Shown one piece after another: positions 1 through 5,283 of a DNA stretch of 5,406 nt. How positions within the stretch are numbered: position 1 is the first letter of the stretch; each line of letters begins with the position of its first letter. The translations under genes and the position numbers were made by a program. The DNA is from Gammaproteobacteria bacterium (GTDB taxonomy: Bacteria; Pseudomonadota; Gammaproteobacteria; Chromatiales; Chromatiaceae). The stretch is taken from positions 1-5,406 of the forward strand of contig SBFV01000437.1 of the NCBI GenBank assembly GCA_006227775.1, given 5' to 3'. The notes beneath the pieces were generated by a model that ran no database searches, was not told the DNA's origin, and saw only the letters and a program-made list of their open reading frames with translations.

Positions 1-874
1 CCAGGCCCTGGAGGCGATTCTGGAACGGGCCCTGCCCAACCTGGCCTCCTGCAAGTATCTCTATATCCTGGACGAGGCGGCCCACCAGATCACGGCGAAC
101 GCCTCCCCCCAGGGGCTCTTGCCGGAGCACTACGGGCGCGATCGCCATGACCGCCCCTACCTGGTCGAGGCCCTGGCCGGGGAACGGTTTTCCCTGTCTC
201 CCGTCTATATCAGCCGCAATGCCCGCCGCCCTTCCCTGACGGCCATTCAGCGCCTGGAGGACGGGGACGGCGGGTTGCTGGGTTTCCTGGGGGCGGATTT
301 CGACCTGCGCGACCTGCCCCTGACCCGGGAACTCTATCAACAGCCAGGTCAGTGGGTCCAACTCAAGGGGGATCCGGCCATCCGCGGCGGCCTTTTCCAG
401 CAGGAACGGGTGGAGAGCCTCATGGACCAGCGCATCGACCAGATCCTGGACCTGTTCGTTGAGCTCATCGCCGCCCATGGGGTCTTCCATGGCAAGCTGC
501 ACTTCTCCAGCTCGCGGGCGACCCTGTGGTTGATGGACGACCCCTATCGCTTCCGCCTGCTCGACTACGAAGACCTGGCGGACCCCGGTATCTGTCTCGC
601 CTACCCCCGCCGTCCCTACCCCGCCGACGCCAACATCCCCCTGGAACGGGTACCGGAGGTCTGCGCGACCTTCAAGGCGCTACGCTTCATGGACGAAACC
701 ATCTATCTGCGCTCCGGCTCCCTGAACATCTTCAATGGTATCGTCGGGCTGAATTTCTCCTGCGATGGCTCCCATTACCTGCCCTGGGACGACTTTCTGC
801 ATAAAAACCTCGCTTTCTGGCTGGGTACCGGGGAATCCTGCGTCCTGAACGGGGACAACGGGCCAGGCCAGTAA
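1..874 (+). CDS. PDC/Cache-like sensor domain protein, 5' end missing
   Basis: The reading frame is open from base 2 to the TAA at 872-874, giving 290 visible residues; the true start lies upstream of the window. A TTG at 119 would give a shorter ORF, but the 39 codons before it read as normal protein in the same frame (a LYILDE segment, for example), so it is probably an internal Leu. Visible residues about 10-110 resemble a PDC/Cache sensor fold: a strand with YLYILDE, then GRDRHDRPYL (residues 45-54), SPVYISRNARRPSLTAIQ, and GLLGFLGADFDL. In this family such a domain binds small ligands outside the cytoplasm. Residues about 115-290 are a second region with FHGKLHFSSSRATLWLMDD, FRLLDYEDL and LNIFNGIVGLNFSCDGSHY, which I cannot assign to a named family. 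No membrane segment, kinase, GGDEF or methyl-accepting domain is visible and the protein ends after this region, so any anchor must be in the missing N-terminus. The gene converges with the SPFH pair, whose stop is 48 bases away. The PDC call is fairly good; the function and ligand are unknown. Confidence 0.7.
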   Translation, partial: QALEAILERALPNLASCKYLYILDEAAHQITANASPQGLLPEHYGRDRHDRPYLVEALAGERFSLSPVYISRNARRPSLTAIQRLEDGDGGLLGFLGADFDLRDLPLTRELYQQPGQWVQLKGDPAIRGGLFQQERVESLMDQRIDQILDLFVELIAAHGVFHGKLHFSSSRATLWLMDDPYRFRLLDYEDLADPGICLAYPRRPYPADANIPLERVPEVCATFKALRFMDETIYLRSGSLNIFNGIVGLNFSCDGSHYLPWDDFLHKNLAFWLGTGESCVLNGDNGPGQ

Positions 875-922
875 AAGCCCGATCCACCCGCCCGGCCAGG
901 CCGTCCCACCCGTGCCGGCCGG

Positions 923-1867
923 TCATCCCCGGCCATCATCTCCACCGGACCCCGACCATCGGCTCCCCTTCGCCATGCCATCAGCCTCCCCCAAAGACAC
1001 CAACACCCGGGTCTCAGGGGGCACCAGTTCCACCGGGGCGCCGGAGGCGATGAGCCGCTCCGTCTCCAGCACATCCAGCACCGCCTCCAAGACCTCCGGG
1101 TCCTGACGGGCGATGGCATTGAGGGCGTCGCCAACCACGGCGGGCCGGGCGGCACCGGCCTCCGCCATCTTCTGGGAGACCTTGTAGGCGGTCTGGCTCT
1201 TGATCAGGCCCACCCGGTTCTCCCCATCCTGTTTCATGGCGCTGGTCACCTGCACCAGGCGCTTCACCACCTTTTCGGTGATGTTGTCCACCATTTGCCG
1301 GTCGGTGAAGGCCACCTTGCGGATATAGACCGAGCCCAGCCGGTAACCCCACTTTTCCGACAGGGGAGAGACGCTGTGGCGAACCTGCTGACTGAGCTGG
1401 TGGCGATCCTCCAACATCTTGTCCATCTCCAGATTGCTGAGGGTGGAAATGGTGGCGCTGGAGACATTGGCCTCCAGGGACCCCTCGGGATTGGCGTTGG
1501 TGAAGAGGTAGGCCACGGGGTCGTTGACCTGCATTTCGTACCAGATGCCTACCCCCATGGGCGTCCCCTCCCCCGAGTTCACCATCTGGTCGCGCAGGTA
1601 GTTCTGACGTAAACGGGTATCCACTCGCTGCATGTCACCGAACAGCGGTACCAACAGGGCCTTGAGGCCGAACTGGAGGATGGGAAAGCGGATGCCCGGC
1701 TCATCCAGGGTCCCCAGGACCTTGCCGAAAAGGGTGAAGACCTGGGCCTCGCGCTCCCGGACGATGGTATAGAGACCCAGGTGGCTGGTCAGGGTCAGTA
1801 CCAGGGGGAGCAAGGCGATGCCAAGGATGAAGGCCAGCAGGTTGTCGATTTGCCAGTCACCGGTCAT
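923..1867 (-). CDS. SPFH/Band 7 domain membrane protein, second gene of pair
   Basis: This 314-residue protein has one N-terminal membrane segment (about residues 9-28, LLAFILGIALLPLVLTLTSH) followed directly by the typical SPFH entry GLYTIVREREAQVFTLFGK (31-49). A Band 7-type beta/alpha domain continues to about residue 210, including GVGIWYEMQVNDPVAYLF. A helical region around VKRLVQVTSAMKQDGENRVGL and the KMAEAGAARPAVVGDALNAI stretch follows, and then a low-complexity Gly/Ser/Asp tail. SPFH proteins form large membrane-bound rings or scaffolds, and some regulate FtsH-type proteases. The start ATG (1865-1867) is preceded by GGAG (1876-1879 on the + strand) with 8 bases of spacing, which supports this start. 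It lies 49 bases after the stop of the other SPFH gene on the same strand, with no terminator between them, so the two are probably co-transcribed. It resembles HflC in position, but the sequence does not let me call it hflC. The family call is solid; the cellular role is inference. Confidence 0.85.
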   Translation of the reverse strand: MTGDWQIDNLLAFILGIALLPLVLTLTSHLGLYTIVREREAQVFTLFGKVLGTLDEPGIRFPILQFGLKALLVPLFGDMQRVDTRLRQNYLRDQMVNSGEGTPMGVGIWYEMQVNDPVAYLFTNANPEGSLEANVSSATISTLSNLEMDKMLEDRHQLSQQVRHSVSPLSEKWGYRLGSVYIRKVAFTDRQMVDNITEKVVKRLVQVTSAMKQDGENRVGLIKSQTAYKVSQKMAEAGAARPAVVGDALNAIARQDPEVLEAVLDVLETERLIASGAPVELVPPETRVLVSLGEADGMAKGSRWSGSGGDDGRG

Positions 1868-1916
1868 GGCGGTTACTCCGCATGGGGGTTTTGATCGGAA
1901 GGGTCAGGGCGGGGTA

Positions 1917-2918
1917 TCAGACCTGGGAGTGCAGGACCCGGACGATGCGCCGGGCCCGGCCCAGCAGGGGCAGGCGCATGTTGCGCGCATAGGCGCGCAA
2001 GGCCGTTGGCCCCCCCTCGGCCTTGACGGCGGCCAGGGTGGCGGCCAGCTCATGGAGGGGCGCCACCTCGGCCTGGGCATTGTTCATGGCGATATCCACC
2101 GCCCGCTTGCTCATGGTGATCTGCTGCTCGGCGTCGGCGCGGGCGGTGCTGATGTCGGCGGCCACCTGGTTACGGGTGGAGTTGATGGCCGAGAGGGCCC
2201 GATCCACTTCCGGAGGCGGGTCGATCTGGGTGATGAGGGCCGCGTCCAGTTCGATCCCATACCGCGCCCCCGTGGAGCGGCATTGCTGCTCCATGAAGTC
2301 GTTGAGCAAGGGCAGGTTCTTGCGCAGATCGTTAATGGAAACCCCCTCGGACAGCTCCGGGGCCACCGCGGCCTCATCCTCCGGCTGGCCAGGGCCGGTC
2401 TCCGGGCCACCCAGCAGGGAGGCGCCGCGCGGGTCGACGAAATTGGCCACCCGCTCGCGCAGCACGGAGATGAAATAGCCCATGACATGCTCCAGGGGTT
2501 GGGCGACGCCAAAGAGATAGGCGTAGAGATTGCGCTCGGCGACGCGGAACCGGATCTGGCCATCCACCCCCGTGGTCAGATTGTCCTTGGTCACCGCCTC
2601 CACCGTGGCCTGAACCTTGGTCGGGTCCCAGGTGATCGGCAAGGAACGGGTGGCGACGCTGACCTTGTGCACCTCCTGCCAGGGCCATTTGAAATAGGGC
2701 CCCCCTGGGCGGATCACGCGCACCGCCGGGAACTGGTAGCGCTCCTGCTCCTCGTCGTTCAGGGAGGGGTCCGTCACCGTGGCCTGGCCCAGTCGCTGGG
2801 CTCGGCCAAAACTGGTCACCAGGGCCCGCTCGTCCGGTTTGACGGTGTAGAAACCGCGCACCAGGACCCGGAAGAGGATGTACAGAAGGACACCAGCGGA
2901 AAAGCTGACGGGGAGCAT
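1917..2918 (-). CDS. SPFH/Band 7 domain membrane protein, HflK-like, first gene of pair
   Basis: This is a 333-residue protein. Residues about 4-20 are a hydrophobic anchor, followed by RGFYTVKPDERALVTSFGR (21-39), the classic start of an SPFH domain as in HflK and stomatins. The domain continues through PGGPYFKWPWQEVHKVSV, then a strand-rich part with GQIRFRVAERNLYAYLFG, and ends in an Ala/Glu/Arg-rich helical stretch (STRNQVAADISTARADAEQQ and onward) that should form a coiled coil. The segment from GPETGPGQPEDE to about PELSEG is an acidic, Pro/Gly-rich insert inside the otherwise compact domain. Unlike typical HflK, there is no long Gly/Pro-rich N-terminal tail before the anchor. The ATG (2916-2918) has a strong GGAGGT Shine-Dalgarno site at 7 bases, which fixes the start. 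The second SPFH gene follows 49 bases downstream. A paired membrane complex is likely by analogy with HflK/HflC. Neither hflX nor hfq is in view, and no NfeD or protease gene is adjacent. Confidence 0.87.
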   Translation of the reverse strand: MLPVSFSAGVLLYILFRVLVRGFYTVKPDERALVTSFGRAQRLGQATVTDPSLNDEEQERYQFPAVRVIRPGGPYFKWPWQEVHKVSVATRSLPITWDPTKVQATVEAVTKDNLTTGVDGQIRFRVAERNLYAYLFGVAQPLEHVMGYFISVLRERVANFVDPRGASLLGGPETGPGQPEDEAAVAPELSEGVSINDLRKNLPLLNDFMEQQCRSTGARYGIELDAALITQIDPPPEVDRALSAINSTRNQVAADISTARADAEQQITMSKRAVDIAMNNAQAEVAPLHELAATLAAVKAEGGPTALRAYARNMRLPLLGRARRIVRVLHSQV

Positions 2919-2923
2919 GGGAC

Positions 2924-3004
2924 TTACCTCCGGGGGGTGAAGATCTTCACGGCGAAGATTTTGTAAGCATAGTCGCTGAGCAACCCGCTGGTAAGGCTGA
3001 ACAT
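2924..3004 (-). CDS. Candidate 26-residue small protein or leader peptide ahead of the SPFH pair
   Basis: An ATG at 3002-3004 opens a 26-codon frame ending in TAA at 2924-2926. It begins MFSLTSGLLSDYAY and ends with KIFAVKIFTPRR. About 21 of the 25 codons after the start end in G or C, much like the neighbouring genes, and the sequence reads as an amphipathic helix with a basic tail and a repeated KIF unit. The TAA shares bases with the GGAGGTAA ribosome binding site of the downstream SPFH gene, so ribosomes finishing here would sit on that site; this is a classic arrangement for translational coupling. The frame stays open upstream for 17 codons to a TAA near 3056-3058, but no other ATG, GTG or TTG is found there. 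The only Shine-Dalgarno-like bases (GGGGA) are too close to the ATG, about 2 bases away, which is the main weakness. No family is recognised, and it may be a leader peptide or chance. Confidence 0.4.
   Translation of the reverse strand: MFSLTSGLLSDYAYKIFAVKIFTPRR
2937..2963. repeat. 14-base perfect palindrome with an overlapping alternative hairpin
   Basis: GTGAAGATCTTCAC at 2937-2950 is its own reverse complement. The right half, ATCTTC (2943-2948), can instead pair with GAAGAT (2954-2959) across a 5-base loop (ACGGC), so the two folds exclude each other. Both lie inside the candidate small ORF and 6-35 bases upstream of the GGAGGT ribosome binding site of the first SPFH gene. This could be a dimeric repressor site or an RNA element controlling translation. 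Part of the symmetry comes from the repeated Lys-Ile-Phe codons, so a purely coding explanation remains possible. Confidence 0.5.
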
Positions 3005-3104
3005 CGTCCCCGAGAGAGGGACAGTACCCGCTTCATTCTCGGTGGGAGTGGCGGGTTAACGTCCCAATGCCTTAGCCAGACCTGGCGCCCACGGCTCGCA
3101 TCGA

Positions 3105-3131
3105 ACGATAGTCGCACTGTTACCCGTGCAA
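3105..3131 (-). promoter_or_regulatory. Weak candidate promoter for the SPFH operon
   Basis: Read on the - strand, TTGCAC (3126-3131) resembles a -35 box and TATCGT (3105-3110) a -10 box. The spacing is 15 bases, shorter than the usual 17, so this is only a possibility. It is placed sensibly: about 100 bases upstream of the candidate small ORF and inside the divergent region shared with cysZ. Confidence 0.25.
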
Positions 3132-3140
3132 AAGCCATAG

Positions 3141-3190
3141 CTACGCCCGGGTCCCGCGGCGTAGGCCAGTCGTCCGCGGGGCTACGGGAC
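3141..3190. repeat. Cluster of competing inverted repeats in the divergent control region
   Basis: Three stems share bases. CTACGCC (3141-3147) pairs with GGCGTAG (3158-3164), 7 bp with a 10-base loop. CCCGCGG (3153-3159) pairs with CCGCGGG (3174-3180), 7 bp with a 14-base loop. GTCCCG (3151-3156) can pair with CGGGAC (3185-3190). Because they overlap, only one can form at a time, an arrangement seen in attenuators and in switchable leaders. The cluster ends 14 bases before the likely cysZ -10 box, so for cysZ it would act as DNA (an operator) rather than leader RNA. No T-run follows on either strand, so it is not a standard terminator. Confidence 0.5.
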
Positions 3191-3204
3191 GCGCTCCGGC
3201 CGGC

Positions 3205-3210
3205 TATACT
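3205..3210 (+). promoter_or_regulatory. Likely -10 box of the cysZ promoter
   Basis: TATACT matches the sigma-70 -10 consensus at five of six positions and sits 36 bases before the cysZ ATG. The bases 17 upstream (CTACGG) are a poor -35 box, so the promoter may need an activator or may use flanking contacts. The implied leader is short and pyrimidine-rich (CTTCGTTCCTTCCCCC and similar), with no purine-rich ribosome binding site. Confidence 0.5.
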
Positions 3211-3246
3211 TCGTTCCTTCCCCCAACTTCCTTCCCTGACAGAACC

Positions 3247-4026
3247 ATGGCCGCCAATCTCCTCGCCGGTCCCGCCTATCTTCTTGAAGGTATGCGCCTC
3301 ATCAGTCGCCCGGGGTTACGTCGTTTCGTCGCCCTCCCCCTCACGGTCAATATCCTGGTGTTCAGCGCCGCCCTCTATTGGGGCATCGGCTGGTTTCAGG
3401 AATTGATCGCGTGGCTGCAGTCCCAGTTGCCAACCATGCCGGACTGGCTGAGCTGGCTGGACCAAGCCCTTGCCTGGCTCCTCTGGCCCTTGTTCGCCCT
3501 CCTCGCCCTGGTTCTCATCTTCCAGGGGTTCATCCTGGTCGCCAACCTGATCGCCGCTCCCTTCAACGGCCTGCTGGCGGAGAAGGTAGCGAGACTGCTG
3601 AGGGGAGAATCGCCGGAGCAGGATGCGGGCATGGGTGAAGCCCTGTTGGGCATGGGAACGGCCATGCTGGACGAGGCGCGCAAACTGCTGCACTTTCTGC
3701 TCTGGGCCATCCCCTTCCTCATCCTCTCCCTGATCCTGCCCCTGGTCGGACCCCTGCTCTGGTTTGTCTTTAGCGCCTGGGTCCTGGCTTTGGAGTACCT
3801 GGATTATCCCCTGGGTAATCAGGGGCTGGGGGCGCGTGAAATCCGCCAGCGCGTCAGGAGTCGTCCCCTGTTGAATCTGGGGTTTGGCGCGGCCACGGCG
3901 GCGCTGACCCTGATCCCGGTGATCAATTTCATCGCCATGCCGAGCGCGGTCGCCGGGGCCACGGCACTCTCGGTCAAGGAGCTCTCTGGCGGGGCGGGTG
4001 CCCTGGCCAAGAGTGGCGGCAACTGA
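3247..4026 (+). CDS. cysZ: CysZ, sulfate permease of the EI24/CysZ family
   Basis: CysZ is an inner-membrane protein that lets sulfate into the cytoplasm, where the cys genes reduce it for cysteine synthesis. At 259 residues it is close to E. coli CysZ (about 253). Hallmarks are visible in the right order: GMRLISRPGLRRFVALPLTVNIL near the start (15-37), a helix at about 80-104 leading into the highly conserved AAPFNGLLAE (103-112), and LWFVFSAWVLALEYLDYPLGN (171-191). A final hydrophobic stretch ends with LIPVINFIAMPSAVAGATAL. Four or more membrane segments are evident. The ATG at 3247 follows a likely -10 box at 3205-3210, but no Shine-Dalgarno sequence is visible upstream. In E. coli the gene lies beside cysK; here it stands alone between the divergent SPFH operon and a convergent membrane protein gene, so co-regulation with other cys genes cannot be seen in this window. 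The family assignment is firm. Confidence 0.95.
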   Translation: MAANLLAGPAYLLEGMRLISRPGLRRFVALPLTVNILVFSAALYWGIGWFQELIAWLQSQLPTMPDWLSWLDQALAWLLWPLFALLALVLIFQGFILVANLIAAPFNGLLAEKVARLLRGESPEQDAGMGEALLGMGTAMLDEARKLLHFLLWAIPFLILSLILPLVGPLLWFVFSAWVLALEYLDYPLGNQGLGAREIRQRVRSRPLLNLGFGAATAALTLIPVINFIAMPSAVAGATALSVKELSGGAGALAKSGGN

Positions 4027-4119
4027 GCCCTCGCCCCCATCGCTTAGGGGATTGTCACGGGGAGGGAAACCCGATCAGCAGGGCAAGGCGACGGACTTAC
4101 CCCGCGCCCGGTCCAGACC

Positions 4120-4944
4120 TCAGATCAGCCAGTCGAAATCGAAGGCCTGGAGCAGGGCACCCGTGATGGCGCCAGCGACGAAGCCGCCGAACAGGGCGCC
4201 AGGCAGGAGGGTCAGGATCGAGTGCAGCAGGGCGTAGTAGCTCCCGTCCACGGCGCCGATGAGGGGCCCGGCGAATACCCAGAGGCTGGCGGCAACCACG
4301 GCGGCCACCAAGCCGATCACCAGACGCTCGATGATCTTGCAGGGAGCACCCTGCTTGACCCTCGCCTGGCCAAGCCACCACCCCACGGTGGCCGCGTAGA
4401 AGGTGCCATTGACCGAGACCAGAAAGGCAACGATGGCGGTCAGATTGAAGGTCACGGTATGCAAGGACTCGACGAAGCCCAGCAGGGCCCCGCAGGTCAG
4501 GCCCGAGACCAGGCCAGCCATGGCCTTGCCGGGGGCTTGCAGGGCGCATTGATCCGGAAAGCGCAGCAGCCGTCCCAACAGACCGCCCGCCAGGCCCGCC
4601 ACCAGGACCACCTGCCAGAGGGCGACGGTACCCGGCAATACCATGAACAGCAGCGTGGCCATCCCTAGGCCGATGACGGTGCCCACCAGGGCCACCTCGC
4701 GGGCACTGTAAAAAGCCGCCCCAACGGCGCCGGCAATGGCGGCCGCGGGGGCGAAGGAGCCATGACCCAGGCCCATGGCCTGGAACAGAACGAAGAGGGC
4801 GGTGAAAAGGGGGGCGTAAATGAGTCCGATGATGGCCCAGACGAGCCCCCGCAATACCACCAGGGAGGTTCGCGAACTGACAACCGAGGAAGACATGAGA
4901 ATACCGATCGGATACTGCTGTCGGCGCCGGGCAAGGCCAGGCAT
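4120..4944 (-). CDS. Polytopic membrane protein of unknown function, Gly/Ala-rich
   Basis: I do not recognise this 274-residue family. Roughly seven or eight hydrophobic segments can be seen, near residues 33-57, 65-81, 84-103, 107-124, 141-157, 168-192, 207-231 and 240-267, with GxxxG/AxxxG-type packing patterns (for example LVAGLAGGLLG and GALFGGFVAGAITGALL). The conserved-looking polar spots are HGSF after the first segment, FPDQCALQAPGK (129-140), ESLHTVTFN (159-167) and the Cys at 202. The C-terminus is FDFDWLI. The start is uncertain. The ATG at 4944 (MPGLARRRQQ) has a GGGAGGA sequence, but it lies about 20 bases away. The ATG at 4896 (MSSSVV) gives 258 residues and drops a basic tail with lower codon bias, but it also lacks a good ribosome site. 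It is convergent with cysZ, 93 bases away with no convincing terminator between them. A transporter or a structural membrane protein are both possible; neither is supported directly. Confidence 0.75.
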   Translation of the reverse strand: MPGLARRRQQYPIGILMSSSVVSSRTSLVVLRGLVWAIIGLIYAPLFTALFVLFQAMGLGHGSFAPAAAIAGAVGAAFYSAREVALVGTVIGLGMATLLFMVLPGTVALWQVVLVAGLAGGLLGRLLRFPDQCALQAPGKAMAGLVSGLTCGALLGFVESLHTVTFNLTAIVAFLVSVNGTFYAATVGWWLGQARVKQGAPCKIIERLVIGLVAAVVAASLWVFAGPLIGAVDGSYYALLHSILTLLPGALFGGFVAGAITGALLQAFDFDWLI

Positions 4945-4963
4945 CTACTAGATGAAGCTATTT

Positions 4964-4977
4964 TCCTCCCGTGAGGA
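4964..4977 (-). promoter_or_regulatory. Hairpin covering a Shine-Dalgarno-like site upstream of the membrane protein gene
   Basis: On the - strand, TCCTC and GAGGA (4964-4968 with 4973-4977) form a 5-bp stem with a 4-base loop. The GAGGA arm belongs to GGGAGGA, the only strong purine-rich ribosome-site match before the gene. It is about 20 bases from the ATG at 4944, farther than normal, so it may not be the working site. If it is used, the fold would hide it. Confidence 0.3.
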
Positions 4978-4991
4978 GACCTCGGCAACCG

Positions 4992-5020
4992 GTTTTATCA
5001 GTATTCGCTTAACAGACCAA
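4992..5020 (-). promoter_or_regulatory. Candidate promoter for the membrane protein gene
   Basis: On the - strand, TTGGTC (5015-5020) resembles a -35 box and is followed after exactly 17 bases by TAAAAC (4992-4997), a four-of-six match to TATAAT with a TG at the extended -10 position (TGATAAAAC). Transcription would start near 4985, giving a leader of about 40 bases to the ATG at 4944, or about 90 to the ATG at 4896. The surrounding DNA is less GC-rich than the genes, as expected for a promoter. Confidence 0.45.
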
Positions 5021-5120
5021 ATACCCCTGATCCCAGCCCATTTCGTCGGACACGCCGTGGAAATCTCTTGCCCTTGCCGATGGATATCTGCCTTACTACA
5101 GTCTTCGACTTCGCCACCGA

Positions 5121-5204
5121 GAGGATCGGGGGCTACCGATAAGCGATTTTCGCTGCGGATAACCGAAGCATTGCACATTTTCCCTCCGGCCAGGGAGGAT
5201 CGGG
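5121..5204. repeat. Pair of direct 10-base repeats in the intergenic region
   Basis: GAGGATCGGG occurs at 5121-5130 and again at 5195-5204, 74 bases apart start to start. The bases after each copy share a looser match (CCGA followed by an A-rich stretch). They lie between the HiPIP terminator and the promoter of the membrane protein gene. They could be binding sites for a regulator, but a 10-base match in about 290 bases can arise by chance. The rest of 4945-5232 shows no convincing coding frame. Confidence 0.3.
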
Positions 5205-5232
5205 AAAGCCGAAAATGGATCGACGGGTTCTG

Positions 5233-5261
5233 AAAAAAGGAAAGGGGCCCGGGGGCCCCTT
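5233..5261 (-). terminator. Rho-independent terminator of the HiPIP gene
   Basis: On the - strand, 22 bases after the HiPIP stop codon, an 8-bp stem (AAGGGGCC pairing with GGCCCCTT, 5242-5261) with a 4-base loop is followed by TCCTTTTTT (5233-5241). The GC-rich stem plus U-run is the textbook form. It separates HiPIP transcription from the membrane protein gene downstream on the same strand. Confidence 0.88.
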
Positions 5262-5283
5262 GTTCGCCTGGGGTGGGTCGGAC

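Noticed and set aside
892..922. CCGGCC/GGCCGG inverted repeat between the convergent PDC and SPFH genes as a shared terminator
   Set aside because: The 6-bp stem has a 19-base loop and no T-run on either side, so it does not meet the standard for an intrinsic terminator.
1818..2966. A 382-codon open frame on the + strand lying antisense to both SPFH genes
   Set aside because: It has Gly/His/Gln/Arg-rich composition typical of an antisense frame in GC-rich DNA, and no recognisable domain. The opposite strand codes for two clear SPFH proteins.
2947..3138. A 63-codon - strand frame ahead of the SPFH genes
   Set aside because: It is Arg/Ser-rich with no domain and it overlaps the better-supported 26-codon frame in another phase.
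4034..4053. CCCC/GGGG hairpin after cysZ as a terminator
   Set aside because: There are only four base pairs with an 8-base loop and no U-run after it.
4222..4668. A 148-codon + strand frame antisense to the membrane protein gene
   Set aside because: Its composition is rich in Gln, Gly and His with no domain, and it mirrors the real hydrophobic frame on the - strand.
5181..5196. TCCCT/AGGGA hairpin between the HiPIP terminator and the membrane protein promoter as a second terminator
   Set aside because: In the - strand direction it is followed by an A-run rather than a T-run, so it is not an intrinsic terminator.
4952..5233. A 93-codon + strand frame in the intergenic region before the HiPIP terminator
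   Set aside because: Codon use is unlike the neighbouring genes, no family is recognised, and it covers the promoter of the membrane protein gene and runs to the U-run of the terminator.
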